From positions 1 through 64,000 of the forward strand of contig NZ_AP024585.1 of the NCBI RefSeq assembly GCF_018323885.1: a DNA stretch of 64,000 nt. The letters are read 5' to 3'. The stretch is from Citrobacter amalonaticus (GTDB lineage: Bacteria; Pseudomonadota; Gammaproteobacteria; Enterobacterales; Enterobacteriaceae). A program made the translations under genes and the position numbers. The notes beneath the pieces were generated by a model. It did not search any database and was not told where the DNA came from. It was given only the letters and a program-made list of their open reading frames with translations. Positions 35,552 to 46,364 of the stretch are shown here, piece by piece (positions within the stretch are counted from its first letter, which is position 1; each line of letters opens with the position of its first letter).

Positions 35552-35578
35552 TACTCCTGCACTGTAAAAGGTAGCACT

Positions 35579-36892
35579 ATGAACGATAAAAACATCATTC
35601 AGATGCCCGATGGGTATCTGAATAAGACCCCTCTGTTCCAGTTTATTTTGTTATCCTGTTTATTCCCATTATGGGGATGCGCAGCCGCATTAAATGATAT
35701 TCTGATTACGCAATTTAAAAGCGTATTTTCACTCAGCAACTTTGCCTCGGCATTAGTTCAGAGCGCCTTTTATGGCGGTTATTTTTTAATTGCGATCCCG
35801 GCATCCCTGGTGATTAAAAAGACCAGTTATAAAGTGGCGATATTAATCGGTCTGACACTTTATATCGTTGGCTGTACGCTCTTTTTCCCGGCCTCGCACA
35901 TGGCAACCTACACCATGTTCCTTGCTGCGATCTTCGCCATTGCGATTGGTCTGAGCTTCCTGGAAACCGCAGCAAACACCTACAGCTCAATGATCGGTCC
36001 AAAAGCCTATGCCACCTTACGCCTGAATATCAGCCAGACGTTTTATCCGATTGGCGCGGCATCCGGTATTTTGCTGGGTAAATATCTGGTCTTTTCCGAA
36101 GGCGATAGCCTGGAAAAACAGATGGCAGGAATGAATGCCGAGCAGATCCATAACTTTAAAGTACTGATGCTGGAAAACACCCTTGAGCCGTATAAGTACA
36201 TGATTATGGTTCTGGTGGTGGTGATGGTGCTGTTCCTGCTGACCCGTTTCCCGACCTGCAAAGTGGCGCAAACCGCCAACCATAAACGTCCGTCGGCGAT
36301 GGATACGTTGCGCTATCTGGCGAGCAATGCCCGCTTCCGTCGCGGCATTGTGGCACAGTTTCTGTATGTGGGGATGCAGGTGGCCGTGTGGTCATTCACC
36401 ATTCGTCTGGCGCTGGAGTTGGGCGATATCAACGAGCGCGATGCATCTAACTTTATGGTCTACAGCTTTGCCTGCTTCTTTATCGGTAAGTTTATCGCCA
36501 ACATCCTGATGACCCGTTTTAACCCGGAAAAAGTGCTGATTCTTTACTCCGTCATCGGCGCGCTTTTCCTCGCCTATGTTTCGCTGGCGCCGAGCTTCAG
36601 CGCCGTGTACGTCGCGGTGTTGGTGAGCGTCCTGTTTGGCCCCTGCTGGGCGACCATCTATGCCGGCACGCTGGATACGGTGGATAACGAACATACCGAA
36701 ATGGCGGGCGCGGTGATCGTGATGGCCATCGTTGGCGCCGCCGTGGTCCCGGCGATTCAGGGTTATGTGGCGGATATGTTCCACTCGCTGCAACTCTCGT
36801 TCCTCGTCTCCATGCTGTGCTTTGTTTACGTGGGGATCTATTTCTGGCGCGAAAGCAAAGTGCGCAGCCTGGCTGAAGCGACCGCTTCCTGA
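35579..36892 (+). CDS. deoP: Deoxyribose permease DeoP (FucP-like MFS)
   Basis: 437 residues, 12 predicted helices, of the fucose:H+ symporter (FHS) family, with FILLSCLFPLWGCAAALNDILITQFK in helix 1 and AIAIGLSFLETAANTYSSMIGP near residue 120, a typical FHS segment. It probably imports 2-deoxy-D-ribose with protons (context with deoK). It ends 8 bases before deoX. Confidence 0.86.
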   Translation: MNDKNIIQMPDGYLNKTPLFQFILLSCLFPLWGCAAALNDILITQFKSVFSLSNFASALVQSAFYGGYFLIAIPASLVIKKTSYKVAILIGLTLYIVGCTLFFPASHMATYTMFLAAIFAIAIGLSFLETAANTYSSMIGPKAYATLRLNISQTFYPIGAASGILLGKYLVFSEGDSLEKQMAGMNAEQIHNFKVLMLENTLEPYKYMIMVLVVVMVLFLLTRFPTCKVAQTANHKRPSAMDTLRYLASNARFRRGIVAQFLYVGMQVAVWSFTIRLALELGDINERDASNFMVYSFACFFIGKFIANILMTRFNPEKVLILYSVIGALFLAYVSLAPSFSAVYVAVLVSVLFGPCWATIYAGTLDTVDNEHTEMAGAVIVMAIVGAAVVPAIQGYVADMFHSLQLSFLVSMLCFVYVGIYFWRESKVRSLAEATAS

Positions 36893-36900
36893 GGAGAACG

Positions 36901-37917
36901 ATGATGACAACACGTATCACGCTGTGGCGGACGCTCTTTGGTGAACATCCGCAAACCCTACTGGAGAACAGCGATTTCACGGTTACCGCCTTTCGTTACG
37001 CCAGCGGTGTGGAAGGGCTGAAGGTGCAGAACAGTCGTGGTCATCTGGTGATTCTGCCCTGGATGGGGCAGATGATCTGGGACGCACAGTTTGACGGCCA
37101 TGACCTGACCATGCGCAACATGTTCCGCCAGCCAAAACCCGCTGCGGAAGTGGTGGCGACCTATGGCTGTTTTGCCTTCCATTCCGGACTGCTGGCCAAT
37201 GGCTGCCCGTCGCCGGAAGATACTCACCCGTTGCACGGTGAAATGGCCTGTGCTGCGATGGACGAGGCCTGGCTGGAACTGGACGGCGACAGTCTGCGCG
37301 TGACCGGACGCTACGAGTATGTGATGGGATTCGGTCATCATTATCAGGCGCAGCCTGCGGTGGTAATGCGCAAAGCGAGCGCGCTGTTTGACATTCAGAT
37401 GGCGGTGACGAACCTGGCGTCTGTCGCGATGCCGCTGCAGTACATGTGCCACATGAACTATGCGTATGTGCCGGAGGCGACGTTCAGCCAGAATATCCCG
37501 GATGAGGCGCTGCGACTTCGTGAATCGGTCCCGGCCCATGTGAAACCCACCGAACAATGGCTGGCGTTTAATCAACGGATATTACAAGGCGAAGCGTCAC
37601 TGGCGACGCTTAATGAACCCAACTTCTACGATCCGGAAATCGTCTTCTTTGCCGACAAACTGGACAGGTATACGGATAAACCCGAATTCCGCATGATCGC
37701 CCCGGATGGCACCACGTTTGTTACGCGTTTCGCCAGTTCGGAGCTCAACTATGTGACACGCTGGATCCTGTACAATGGCGATCAGCAGGTGGCGGCATTC
37801 GCCCTGCCTGCCACCTGCCGCCCGGAAGGATTTCTCGCCGCCCAGCGAAACGGCACGCTGCTTGAGGTTCAACCGCAGCAAACCCGGACATTTACGGTCA
37901 CCACCGGCATCGCCTGA
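36901..37917 (+). CDS. deoX: DeoX, aldose-epimerase-like protein (DUF4432 type)
   Basis: 338 residues without signal peptide, of the galactose-mutarotase-like superfamily: GLKVQNSRGHLVILPWMGQMIWDAQF near 40, YGCFAFHSGLLANGCPSPEDTHPLHGE near 83, and MNYAYVPEA near 181. Catalytic-type His residues occur in these stretches. It may interconvert deoxyribose anomers for the kinase or permease (inference; the biochemical role is not established to my knowledge). AGGAG precedes the ATG-ATG start; 36904 is equally possible. A terminator follows. Confidence 0.8.
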   Translation: MMTTRITLWRTLFGEHPQTLLENSDFTVTAFRYASGVEGLKVQNSRGHLVILPWMGQMIWDAQFDGHDLTMRNMFRQPKPAAEVVATYGCFAFHSGLLANGCPSPEDTHPLHGEMACAAMDEAWLELDGDSLRVTGRYEYVMGFGHHYQAQPAVVMRKASALFDIQMAVTNLASVAMPLQYMCHMNYAYVPEATFSQNIPDEALRLRESVPAHVKPTEQWLAFNQRILQGEASLATLNEPNFYDPEIVFFADKLDRYTDKPEFRMIAPDGTTFVTRFASSELNYVTRWILYNGDQQVAAFALPATCRPEGFLAAQRNGTLLEVQPQQTRTFTVTTGIA

Positions 37918-37937
37918 ACGCTCAAGGCTTGAACAGC

Positions 37938-37971
37938 AACGCGCTTATCGTTAAGGTAAGCGCGTTTTTTT
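37938..37971 (+). terminator. Rho-independent terminator of deoKPX
   Basis: AACGCGCTTA / TAAGCGCGTT stem with a 9-base loop, followed by a T run. Confidence 0.9.
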
Positions 37972-37992
37972 CACCCTGCCAGGATGAACCCC

Positions 37993-38583
37993 ATGATTAC
38001 CGTTGCCCTTATAGACGACCACCTTATCGTTCGCTCCGGCTTTGCCCAACTGCTGGGACTGGAGGCGGATTTGCAGGTTGTTGCCGAGTTTGGCTCGGGG
38101 CGTGAAGCGCTGGCAGGATTACCGGGACGCGGCGTTCAGGTATGCATTTGTGACATTTCGATGCCGGATATCTCCGGTCTGGAACTGTTGAGCCAGTTGC
38201 CGAAAGGGATGGCGACTATCATGCTCTCTGTTCATGATAGCCCGGCACTGGTGGAACAGGCATTGAACGCCGGGGCGCGCGGTTTTCTCTCTAAACGCTG
38301 TAGCCCGGATGAACTGATTGCGGCGGTGCATACGGTGGCCACCGGCGGCTGTTATCTGACGCCAGAAATTGCCGTCAAACTGGCGGCCGGACGCCAGGAT
38401 CCGCTGACCCGTCGCGAGCGTCAGGTGGCGGAAAAGCTGGCGCAGGGGATGGCGGTGAAAGAGATTGCCGTCGAGCTGGGACTGTCGCCGAAAACGGTGC
38501 ACGTCCATCGTGCTAACCTGATGGAAAAACTGGGCGTCAGCAATGACGTTGAGCTGGCGCGGCGCATGTTTGACGGCTGGTAA
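37993..38583 (+). CDS. uhpA: Response regulator UhpA
   Basis: LuxR/NarL-type response regulator activating uhpT when external glucose 6-phosphate is sensed. 196 residues: receiver domain with acidic pocket DD at 8-9 and phospho-acceptor Asp54 (CICDISMPD), switch Lys in FLSKRCSP near 101, and C-terminal LuxR HTH ([32 protein letters not shown]). I chose ATG 37993 ([10 protein letters not shown]), matching E. coli; ATG 37984 adds three residues. The stop overlaps the uhpB start by one base. Confidence 0.97.
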   Translation: MITVALIDDHLIVRSGFAQLLGLEADLQVVAEFGSGREALAGLPGRGVQVCICDISMPDISGLELLSQLPKGMATIMLSVHDSPALVEQALNAGARGFLSKRCSPDELIAAVHTVATGGCYLTPEIAVKLAAGRQDPLTRRERQVAEKLAQGMAVKEIAVELGLSPKTVHVHRANLMEKLGVSNDVELARRMFDGW

Positions 38584-40085
38584 TGAAAACTCTGTTCTCG
38601 CGGTTAATCACCGTCCTCGCCTGTTTTTTTATCTTCTCTGCCGCCTGGTTTTGTCTGTGGAGTATCAGCCTGCATCTGGTTGAGCGCCCGGAACTGGCGG
38701 TACTGCTGTTCCCGTTTGGTTTACGTCTGGGGCTGATGCTGCAATGTCCGCGCGGCTACTGGCCGGTTTTGTTGGGCGCAGAATGGCTATTGACCTTCTG
38801 GCTGGCACAGGAAGTGGCGTTGGCGCACTTTCCCCTTTTGATGATCGGTAGCTTGCTGACGCTGCTGCCCGTGGCGCTGATTTCCCGCTATCGCCATCAG
38901 CGCGACTGGCGGACATTATTGCTTCAGGGAGCGGCGTTAACGGCGGCGGCGCTGTTGCAGTCGCTACCCTGGCTGGGGCAGGGGGAAGAGGCGTGGAATG
39001 CGCTGCTGCTGACCCTGACCGGCGGATTAACGCTGGCGCCGATTTGCCTGGTGTTCTGGCACTATCTGACCAGTACCACCTGGCTGCCGCTGGGGCCGGC
39101 GCTGGTGTCGCAACCGGTGAACTGGCGCGGTCGGCACCTGATCTGGTATCTGCTGCTGTTCAGCGTCAGCCTGTGGCTTCAGTTGGGATTGCCCGCGGAG
39201 CTTTCGCGATTTACCCCCTTCTGTCTGGCGCTGCCAATTATCGCGCTCGCCTGGCACTATGGCTGGCAGGGGGCGCTGATTGCGACGCTGATGAACGCTA
39301 TCGCGCTGATTGCCAGCCAGACCTGGCACGATCACCCCGTGGATTTACTGCTCTCCCTGCTGGCGCAAAGCCTGACCGGGCTATTGCTTGGCGCTGGTAT
39401 TCAGCGCCTGCGTGAACTGAATCAGTCGCTGCAAAACGAACTGGCGCGTAATCACCGGCTGGCGGAGCGTCTGCTGGAAACGGAGGAGAGCGTGCGCCGC
39501 GACGTGGCGCGTGAGTTGCACGACGATATCGGACAGACCATCACCGCTATCCGCACCCAGGCGGGAATTGTGCAGCGGCTGGCGGTGGAAAACGGCGGCG
39601 TCAAGCAGAGCGGGCAGCTTATCGAACAGCTGTCGCTGGGCGTCTATGATTCCGTGCGCCGCCTGTTGGGACGCCTGCGTCCGCGGCAACTGGACGATTT
39701 GACGCTGGAGCAGGCCATCCGTTCGTTGATGCGGGAAATGGAGCTGGAAAGCCGCGGCATCGTCAGCCATCTCGACTGGCGGATTGATGAGGCGGCGCTC
39801 AGTGAGAGTCAACGGGTGACGCTGTTTCGCGTATGCCAGGAAGGACTGAACAATATTGTGAAACATGCTAACGCCAGCGCGGTGACGCTGCAGGGCTGGC
39901 AGCAGGACGAGCGGCTGATGCTGGTGATGGAAGACGACGGCAGCGGGCTGCCGCCGGGCTCCGGGCAACACGGTTTTGGTCTGACCGGGATGCGCGAGCG
40001 CGTGACGGCGCTCGGCGGTTCGCTGACGATTTCCTGCACGCACGGTACGCGAGTCAATGTCTCGTTGCCCCTGCGCTACGTTTAA
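38583..40085 (+). CDS. uhpB: Sensor histidine kinase UhpB
   Basis: Membrane histidine kinase that phosphorylates UhpA when prompted by UhpC. 500 residues: an N-terminal half with about eight hydrophobic helices (MASE1-like, 1-275), then HisKA_3 with phospho-His313 in [11 protein letters not shown], and a HATPase domain (N box [13 protein letters not shown] near 425, G boxes [10 protein letters not shown] and [12 protein letters not shown]). uhpC follows after 9 bases with AAGGAG. Confidence 0.96.
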   Translation: MKTLFSRLITVLACFFIFSAAWFCLWSISLHLVERPELAVLLFPFGLRLGLMLQCPRGYWPVLLGAEWLLTFWLAQEVALAHFPLLMIGSLLTLLPVALISRYRHQRDWRTLLLQGAALTAAALLQSLPWLGQGEEAWNALLLTLTGGLTLAPICLVFWHYLTSTTWLPLGPALVSQPVNWRGRHLIWYLLLFSVSLWLQLGLPAELSRFTPFCLALPIIALAWHYGWQGALIATLMNAIALIASQTWHDHPVDLLLSLLAQSLTGLLLGAGIQRLRELNQSLQNELARNHRLAERLLETEESVRRDVARELHDDIGQTITAIRTQAGIVQRLAVENGGVKQSGQLIEQLSLGVYDSVRRLLGRLRPRQLDDLTLEQAIRSLMREMELESRGIVSHLDWRIDEAALSESQRVTLFRVCQEGLNNIVKHANASAVTLQGWQQDERLMLVMEDDGSGLPPGSGQHGFGLTGMRERVTALGGSLTISCTHGTRVNVSLPLRYV

Positions 40086-40094
40086 GGAGCGACG

Positions 40095-41423
40095 ATGCTG
40101 ACCTTTTTCAAGGCGCCGGTGAATGCGCCGCAGTTAACGGACAAGCGCGAGATCGACGAACGCTACCACTACTGGCGTCGCCATATCCTGCTGACTATCT
40201 GGCTGGGCTACGCCCTGTTCTACTTCACCCGTAAAAGTTTTAACGCTGCCGTGCCGGAAATTCTCGTCAGCGGCGTGTTAACCCGGAGTGATATTGGCCT
40301 GCTGGCGACACTGTTTTACATCACCTATGGCGTGTCGAAATTCGTTTCCGGCATCGTCAGCGATCGTTCCAACGCTCGCTATTTCATGGGGATCGGGTTG
40401 ATTGCCACCGGTATCGTGAACATTCTGTTTGGTTTTTCCTCTTCGCTTTGGGCATTTGCCCTGCTGTGGGCGCTGAATGCTTTTTTCCAGGGCTGGGGCG
40501 CACCGGTGTGCGCGCGTCTGCTGACGGCGTGGTATTCACGCAATGAGCGCGGCGGCTGGTGGGCTATCTGGAATACCGCGCACAACGTTGGCGGTGCGCT
40601 GATCCCCATTGTTATGGCCGCTGCAGCGCTGCACTATGGCTGGCGTGCCGGGATGATGTTGGCCGGAACGCTGGCGATTGTCGTCGGTCTTTTTCTCTGC
40701 TGGCGACTGCGTGACCGTCCACAGGCCGTGGGATTACCCCCGGTGGGCGACTGGCAGCACGACGCGCTGGAAATCGCCCAGCAACAGGAAGGCGCAGGGC
40801 TGACCCGCAAAGAGATCCTCACCAAATACGTACTGCTCAACCCTTACATCTGGCTGCTGTCGTTGTGTTATGTGCTGGTGTACGTGGTGCGTGCGGCGAT
40901 CAACGACTGGGGCAATCTGTATATGTCCGAGACGCTGGGGGTCGATCTGGTGACCGCCAACATGGCGGTAACGATGTTTGAACTGGGAGGCTTCATTGGT
41001 GCGCTGGTGGCGGGATGGGGATCGGACAAACTGTTCAACGGCAACCGTGGCCCGATGAACCTGATTTTTGCCGCCGGGATTTTGCTTTCGGTGGGCTCAC
41101 TGTGGCTGATGCCGTTTGCCAGCTATGTGATGCAGGCGGCTTGTTTCTTCACGACCGGATTCTTTGTCTTTGGCCCACAGATGCTGATCGGGATGGCGGC
41201 GGCGGAGTGCTCGCACAAAGAAGCGGCAGGCGCAGCAACCGGGTTTGTGGGACTTTTCGCCTATCTCGGCGCATCGCTTTCTGGCTGGCCGTTGGCACAG
41301 GTGCTGGAAATCTGGCACTGGACGGGGTTCTTCGTCGTTATTGCTATCGCCGCCGGTATCTCCGCTCTGTTATTACTCCCGTTCCTCAACGCCCAGGCTC
41401 CTCGCGAAGCCAGGGAAGCGTGA
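40095..41423 (+). CDS. uhpC: Glucose 6-phosphate sensor UhpC
   Basis: MFS organophosphate:phosphate antiporter-family protein acting as the membrane receptor for external glucose 6-phosphate and signalling to UhpB. 442 residues, 12 helices, family motif FYFTRKSFNAAVPEI near 38 and helix 4-5 segment NAFFQGWGAPVCARLLTAWYSRNERGGWW. Closely related to UhpT downstream. Part of uhpABC. Confidence 0.96.
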   Translation: MLTFFKAPVNAPQLTDKREIDERYHYWRRHILLTIWLGYALFYFTRKSFNAAVPEILVSGVLTRSDIGLLATLFYITYGVSKFVSGIVSDRSNARYFMGIGLIATGIVNILFGFSSSLWAFALLWALNAFFQGWGAPVCARLLTAWYSRNERGGWWAIWNTAHNVGGALIPIVMAAAALHYGWRAGMMLAGTLAIVVGLFLCWRLRDRPQAVGLPPVGDWQHDALEIAQQQEGAGLTRKEILTKYVLLNPYIWLLSLCYVLVYVVRAAINDWGNLYMSETLGVDLVTANMAVTMFELGGFIGALVAGWGSDKLFNGNRGPMNLIFAAGILLSVGSLWLMPFASYVMQAACFFTTGFFVFGPQMLIGMAAAECSHKEAAGAATGFVGLFAYLGASLSGWPLAQVLEIWHWTGFFVVIAIAAGISALLLLPFLNAQAPREAREA

Positions 41424-41478
41424 TGCAGCTCACTTTTTTACCGCGAGTGGGGCAAAACTAAGAAATTTTCCCGGTTTC

Positions 41479-41539
41479 GCCTGGACGCTGTCTCAGGCGG
41501 GTCTCCCGACGGATTTTTACAATGCCTGCCATTCGCAGG
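41479..41539 (+). promoter_or_regulatory. uhpT promoter region dyads
   Basis: In the 143-bp uhpC-uhpT gap, CGCCTG-N9-CAGGCG (41479-41499) is a 6-bp inverted repeat, and GCCTGCCATTCGCAGGT just downstream forms a second. They lie where UhpA is expected to bind upstream of the uhpT promoter. The match to the UhpA consensus was not tested. Confidence 0.5.
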
Positions 41540-41566
41540 TATAAAAAATGAGCTCGGGAGTGTCCT

Positions 41567-42958
41567 ATGCTGGCCTTTCTAAACCAGGTGCGTAAACCGA
41601 CCCTGGATCTGCCGCTCGATGTGCGGCGCAAGATGTGGTTCAAACCGTTTATGCAGTCTTATCTGGTGGTCTTCATTGGCTACCTGACCATGTATTTGAT
41701 CCGCAAGAACTTTAACATCGCCCAGAACGATATGATTACTACCTACGGGTTGAGCATGACGCAACTGGGGATGATTGGTCTGGGATTCTCCATCACCTAC
41801 GGCGTGGGTAAAACGCTGGTTTCCTATTACGCTGACGGCAAAAACACCAAGCAGTTTTTGCCGTTTATGCTGATCCTTTCCGCGATTTGTATGCTCGGCT
41901 TCAGCGCCAGCATGGGAACCGGCTCCGTAAGCCTGTTCCTGATGATCGCCTTCTATGCCCTGAGCGGTTTCTTTCAGAGCACCGGCGGTTCGTGCAGCTA
42001 TTCCACTATTACCAAATGGACGCCTCGCCGTAAGCGCGGTACGTTTCTCGGCTTCTGGAATATCTCTCATAACCTCGGCGGCGCAGGCGCGGCAGGGGTA
42101 GCGCTGTTCGGTGCGAACGTGCTGTTCGACGGTCATGTGATCGGGATGTTTATCTTCCCGTCGATTATCGCCCTGATTGTCGGCTTTATCGGTCTGCGAT
42201 TCGGTAGCGACTCGCCGGAATCTTACGGTCTCGGCAAAGCTGAAGAGCTGTTTGGCGAAGAGATCAGCGAAGAGGATAAAGAGACTGAAGAAAATGACAT
42301 GACCAAATGGCAAATCTTTGTTGAATATGTACTGAAAAACAAAGTCATTTGGCTGCTGTGTTTCTCCAACATTTTCCTGTACGTAGTGCGTATCGGTATC
42401 GACCAGTGGTCCACCGTTTATGCTTTCCAGGAGCTGAAACTGTCCAAAGAGGTGGCGATTCAGGGCTTTACCTTGTTTGAGGTGGGCGCGCTGGTCGGTA
42501 CGCTGCTGTGGGGCTGGCTCTCGGATCTGGCGAATGGTCGTCGTGCGCTGGTGGCCTGTGTAGCGCTGGCACTGATCATCGCGACGCTTGGCGTCTATCA
42601 ACATGCCAGCAACCAGTATGTCTATCTCGCGTCACTGTTTGCGCTCGGTTTTCTGGTGTTTGGCCCACAATTGCTGATTGGCGTGGCGGCGGTGGGCTTT
42701 GTCCCGAAAAAAGCCATCGGCGCAGCGGACGGTATCAAAGGCACCTTTGCGTATTTGATTGGCGATAGCTTTGCCAAGTTAGGTCTGGGAATGATTGCCG
42801 ACGGTACGCCCGTGTTTGGTCTGACCGGCTGGGCGGGTACCTTCGCCGCGCTGGATGCCGCTGCGATTGGCTGTATTTGCCTGATGGCGATGGTCGCCGT
42901 CATGGAAGAGCGCAAAATCCGTCGGGAAAGAAAAATTCAGCAGTTAAGAACCGCTTAA
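41567..42958 (+). CDS. uhpT: Hexose-phosphate:phosphate antiporter UhpT
   Basis: Inner-membrane antiporter importing glucose 6-phosphate and other hexose phosphates; also the entry route for fosfomycin. 463 residues, 12 helices, with [16 protein letters not shown] near 44, [24 protein letters not shown] near 132 carrying substrate-site Arg/Lys residues, and the charged central loop [15 protein letters not shown] near 228. Own promoter region upstream and a strong terminator downstream. Confidence 0.97.
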   Translation: MLAFLNQVRKPTLDLPLDVRRKMWFKPFMQSYLVVFIGYLTMYLIRKNFNIAQNDMITTYGLSMTQLGMIGLGFSITYGVGKTLVSYYADGKNTKQFLPFMLILSAICMLGFSASMGTGSVSLFLMIAFYALSGFFQSTGGSCSYSTITKWTPRRKRGTFLGFWNISHNLGGAGAAGVALFGANVLFDGHVIGMFIFPSIIALIVGFIGLRFGSDSPESYGLGKAEELFGEEISEEDKETEENDMTKWQIFVEYVLKNKVIWLLCFSNIFLYVVRIGIDQWSTVYAFQELKLSKEVAIQGFTLFEVGALVGTLLWGWLSDLANGRRALVACVALALIIATLGVYQHASNQYVYLASLFALGFLVFGPQLLIGVAAVGFVPKKAIGAADGIKGTFAYLIGDSFAKLGLGMIADGTPVFGLTGWAGTFAALDAAAIGCICLMAMVAVMEERKIRRERKIQQLRTA

Positions 42959-42979
42959 GTGTGTAGTTGGTAACAGGTT

Positions 42980-43005
42980 GCCCAGCCTGTGCGCTGGGCT
43001 TTTTT
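42980..43005 (+). terminator. Rho-independent terminator of uhpT
   Basis: GCCCAGC-CTGTGC-GCTGGGC stem and six T, in the 77-bp gap before the convergent ade stop. Confidence 0.9.
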
Positions 43006-43035
43006 ATGCCTGTTTCTGGCGATAGTTGACTGAAA

Positions 43036-44802
43036 TCAGTCAGCGATCTCATGAGAGGTGAAAGTAAACGTTTCGCCATCAAAAAGTCCCATACTGGTGA
43101 GTTTTAGGGCGGGGATCACCGGTAAGGAGAGAAACGCCATCTGGATAAAAGGCTCATCGGGCAGTGTGCCACATTCACGACCTGCCGCTTTTAGCGCATC
43201 GATTTGTCCAGCCAGCGAATCAGCGGTGTCGGTACTCATTAATCCGGCAATCGGCAGCGGTAAATGGCATTGCACCTGACCGTTACGGACGACGCAGAGC
43301 CCGCCGCCATCTTCAATCACCTGATTAACCGCCAGCGCCATCTCTTCAGCGCTGCAACCGATCACCACAATATTATGGCTGTCATGGCTGACCGTCGCCG
43401 CCAGCGCGCCTTCACGCAGACCGAATCCGCCTAATAAACCGTAGGCCGGGGGCGACTGTTGCCCGTAGCGCTCAAGCACGGCGATATAGCAAATATCATG
43501 GCGATCGAAACCCTCAGCGGTGCACATGCAGGCACTGGCGCTCGTTACCAGTTCGTTAGGGATAACATCAATCACCCGATAGCGTTTGCCGGGGGTGAAA
43601 TGCAGCGCAAAGTCATCTGCGCAGACGGGGCGTCGTGCAATGGTGTTGCCATAGGGGGGGACAGTTTGCGCCAGCCTTGCCGGTTCTTCAGCTTTCAGGC
43701 GTTCGGCATCAATAGGTTCCCCTTTGATAAACACTTGCTGTATCACTACGTTGCGGGCATCGCTGAGCAGGATAATATCCGCCTGTTTTCCTGGAGCCAG
43801 TAAGCCAAGATGGTGCAATCCAAAGTGACGTGCCGCCGACCAACTGGCGACGCGGTAAGCGACGTGAAGCGGGACGCTATGCTGCAAAATGAGTCGGCGA
43901 ATCAGTGCATCAATATGCCCTTCATGCGCGATCTCCCAGGGGTTACGGTCGTCGGTGCAAAGTAAGCACTGTGGGCTGTTGAAGTCATTGATGAGCGGAG
44001 CCAGCGCGTCTAGGTTGCGGGCGGCGGAACCTTCGCGGATCATCAGCGCCATCCCGAGTTGCAGTTTGCGGCGCCCCTCCTCCAGAGTGTAGCTCTCGTG
44101 GCAATTCTCGATCCCGGCGGCGACGTAGGCGTTGAGCGCCTTACCGTTCAGTCCAGGACAATGGCCATCCAGCGTCAGATGACGGAAAGCATCCATTTTG
44201 TCGAGCAACGCATTTTGTCCGGCGATGACGCCCGGATAATCCATCACTTCCGCCAGCCCGGCGACCAGCGGGTGATCGCGCCAGATCAGCATCTGGTCGA
44301 GGGTGAAACGCGCGCCATTCACATCACATCCCTCCAGGGCCGGAACGCAGGAACTCACCTGAAGATACTGATTCTGCTTCGCCAGTTCGGCGCAGCGGAC
44401 AAACCAGGAAAACCCCTTTTCGCCCATCACATTGACGATTTCATGCGGATCGCAAACGACGGTGGTGAGCCCACGCGGCAGCGTTGCGGTTTCAAATGTG
44501 ACCGGCGTCATCATGCTGGATTCAATGTGCAGATGTGAGTCGATAAAGCCGGGAACTGCCGTTGCGCCGTGGGCATCAACACGCCGCCGTGCCGGGGCGT
44601 CACGATACTCTGCCCCAATGCCCGCGATATGTCGCCCTTTGGTCACAATGGGACCTGTCATTTCCCCGCCATTAATAATATCGAGAAGGATGACATTATC
44701 AATAATATAATCGGCAACCGATTCACCGCGCGCAACGGCTAACAATTCCTGCTGTTCCTGACGGCTAATATAATGAAATTTATGATTTATGATGTTATTC
44801 AT
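43036..44802 (-). CDS. ade: Adenine deaminase
   Basis: Converts adenine to hypoxanthine and ammonia in purine salvage. 588 residues, an amidohydrolase-superfamily enzyme of the prokaryotic Ade type: metal-binding [11 protein letters not shown] near 95, [11 protein letters not shown] near 120, DGHCPGL near 215 and [14 protein letters not shown] near 287, then a C-terminal Ade domain (about 400-580). It is silent under standard conditions in E. coli; whether that holds here is not visible. Divergent from adeQ across a region with a CRP-like site. Confidence 0.95.
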   Translation of the reverse strand: MNNIINHKFHYISRQEQQELLAVARGESVADYIIDNVILLDIINGGEMTGPIVTKGRHIAGIGAEYRDAPARRRVDAHGATAVPGFIDSHLHIESSMMTPVTFETATLPRGLTTVVCDPHEIVNVMGEKGFSWFVRCAELAKQNQYLQVSSCVPALEGCDVNGARFTLDQMLIWRDHPLVAGLAEVMDYPGVIAGQNALLDKMDAFRHLTLDGHCPGLNGKALNAYVAAGIENCHESYTLEEGRRKLQLGMALMIREGSAARNLDALAPLINDFNSPQCLLCTDDRNPWEIAHEGHIDALIRRLILQHSVPLHVAYRVASWSAARHFGLHHLGLLAPGKQADIILLSDARNVVIQQVFIKGEPIDAERLKAEEPARLAQTVPPYGNTIARRPVCADDFALHFTPGKRYRVIDVIPNELVTSASACMCTAEGFDRHDICYIAVLERYGQQSPPAYGLLGGFGLREGALAATVSHDSHNIVVIGCSAEEMALAVNQVIEDGGGLCVVRNGQVQCHLPLPIAGLMSTDTADSLAGQIDALKAAGRECGTLPDEPFIQMAFLSLPVIPALKLTSMGLFDGETFTFTSHEIAD

Positions 44803-44898
44803 ATTTTTCTCGTTTTGATTTTATCATTTTGATTATTATTTATCACACGTAAATGCTGGGTAATTATTTAAAGTTTATCGATTAACGGGCGTTGGCAT

Positions 44899-44914
44899 TG
44901 TGATTGCAATCACT
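44899..44914. promoter_or_regulatory. CRP-like site between ade and adeQ
   Basis: TGTGA-TTGCAA-TCACT within ATTGTGATTGCAATCACTGA: a near-consensus CRP dyad centred 97 bases from the ade start and 71 bases from adeQ. Could coordinate both divergent genes. By-eye match only. Confidence 0.65.
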
Positions 44915-44977
44915 GAATTAAATATGAGAGGTGTTTTAAATGAGACCTGATTATATCTTCATTAATGGATGAAAAAG

Positions 44978-46312
44978 ATGAATAATGATGTCAGTGATGA
45001 CGTGAAAAATGATTCAAATCATCTTTCGCGATTATTTAAATTGCACCAGCATGGCACCGACGTGCGGACAGAAACGATTGCCGGAATGACGACTTTTTTA
45101 ACGATGGTGTACATTGTATTCGTGAATCCGCAAATACTTGGGGCCGCACAGATGGATCCCAAAGTGGTGTTTGTCACCACGTGCCTCATCGCTGGCATTG
45201 GCAGTATCGCGATGGGGCTCGTCGCTAACCTTCCCGTTGCATTGGCTCCGGCGATGGGATTGAACGCGTTTTTTGCCTTTGTGGTGGTGGGAGCGATGGG
45301 CGTGAGTTGGCAAACGGGAATGGGGGCCATATTCTGGGGGGCAGTCGGATTATTTTTACTCACACTTTTTCGCATTCGTTACTGGATGATTTCCAATATC
45401 CCGATTAATTTACGTATCGGTATCACCAGCGGTATCGGCTTATTTATTGCGTTGATGGGGTTAAAAAATGCGGGCGTTATTGTTGCGAATAAAGAGACTC
45501 TGGTGACCATTGGTAACTTAAGTTCCCACAGCGTATTACTGGGTATTTTAGGTTTCTTTATTATTACCGTACTGTCATCGCGTCAATTTCATGCTGCGGT
45601 GCTGATCTCCATTGTCGTCACCTCCTGTTGCGGGTTGTTTTTTGGTGATGTTCATTTCAGCGGTATCTATTCTATGCCTCCCAGTATTAGCGGGGTGACA
45701 GGAGAGGTAGATTTAAGCGGTGCGTTGTCGCTTAATCTGGCCGGGATTATCTTTTCATTCATGCTCATCAATTTGTTTGATTCATCAGGAACATTAATTG
45801 GTGTGACGGATAAAGCCGGGTTGATCGACAGCGAGGGTAAGTTTCCTGGCATGAGGCGGGCGCTGTATGTTGACAGTGTGAGTTCGGTAGCCGGGGCGTT
45901 TATCGGCACCTCTTCCGTGACGGCCTACATTGAGAGTACCTCGGGCGTGGCGGTTGGTGGACGCACCGGTCTGACGGCCGTCGTGGTTGGCATACTCTTC
46001 CTGCTGGTGATGTTTTTTTCTCCCCTGGTGGGTATGGTCCCCACTTATGCGACAGCAGGGGCGCTGATTTTTGTCGGCGTGCTAATGACCTCAAGTCTCT
46101 CTCGCGTTAACTGGGATGATTTTACCGAGTCGGTGCCCGCGTTCATCACTACGGTGATGATGCCTTTTAGTTTCTCCATTACCGAGGGGATTGCGCTTGG
46201 CTTTATGTCGTACTGCATTATGAAAGTGTTTACCGGACGCTGGCGGGAGCTAAACCTCTGTGTCATTACGGTTGCGGTGCTTTTCGCGCTGAAAATCATT
46301 CTGGTGGATTAG
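44978..46312 (+). CDS. adeQ: Adenine permease AdeQ (NCS2/AzgA-like)
   Basis: High-affinity adenine:H+ symporter. 444 residues, about 12-14 helices, with TIAGMTTFLTMVYIVFVNPQIL near 30, MGLNAFFAFVVVGAMGVSW near 90 and the GTSSVTAYIESTSGVAVGGRTGLTAV signature near 310. I chose ATG 44978 by homology (MNND start); ATG 44969 adds three residues. Divergent from adenine deaminase, forming an uptake-and-salvage pair. Confidence 0.95.
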   Translation: MNNDVSDDVKNDSNHLSRLFKLHQHGTDVRTETIAGMTTFLTMVYIVFVNPQILGAAQMDPKVVFVTTCLIAGIGSIAMGLVANLPVALAPAMGLNAFFAFVVVGAMGVSWQTGMGAIFWGAVGLFLLTLFRIRYWMISNIPINLRIGITSGIGLFIALMGLKNAGVIVANKETLVTIGNLSSHSVLLGILGFFIITVLSSRQFHAAVLISIVVTSCCGLFFGDVHFSGIYSMPPSISGVTGEVDLSGALSLNLAGIIFSFMLINLFDSSGTLIGVTDKAGLIDSEGKFPGMRRALYVDSVSSVAGAFIGTSSVTAYIESTSGVAVGGRTGLTAVVVGILFLLVMFFSPLVGMVPTYATAGALIFVGVLMTSSLSRVNWDDFTESVPAFITTVMMPFSFSITEGIALGFMSYCIMKVFTGRWRELNLCVITVAVLFALKIILVD

Positions 46313-46364
46313 TATTCGCGGGCCGTTTCCAGATATCATGAGCGCTGATAAAGCAGGAGAACTC

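Noticed and set aside
41579..42604. A 341-codon open frame antisense to uhpT
   Set aside because: Shadow of a conserved transporter gene; Gln/His/Arg-rich product with no motif and no ribosome site.
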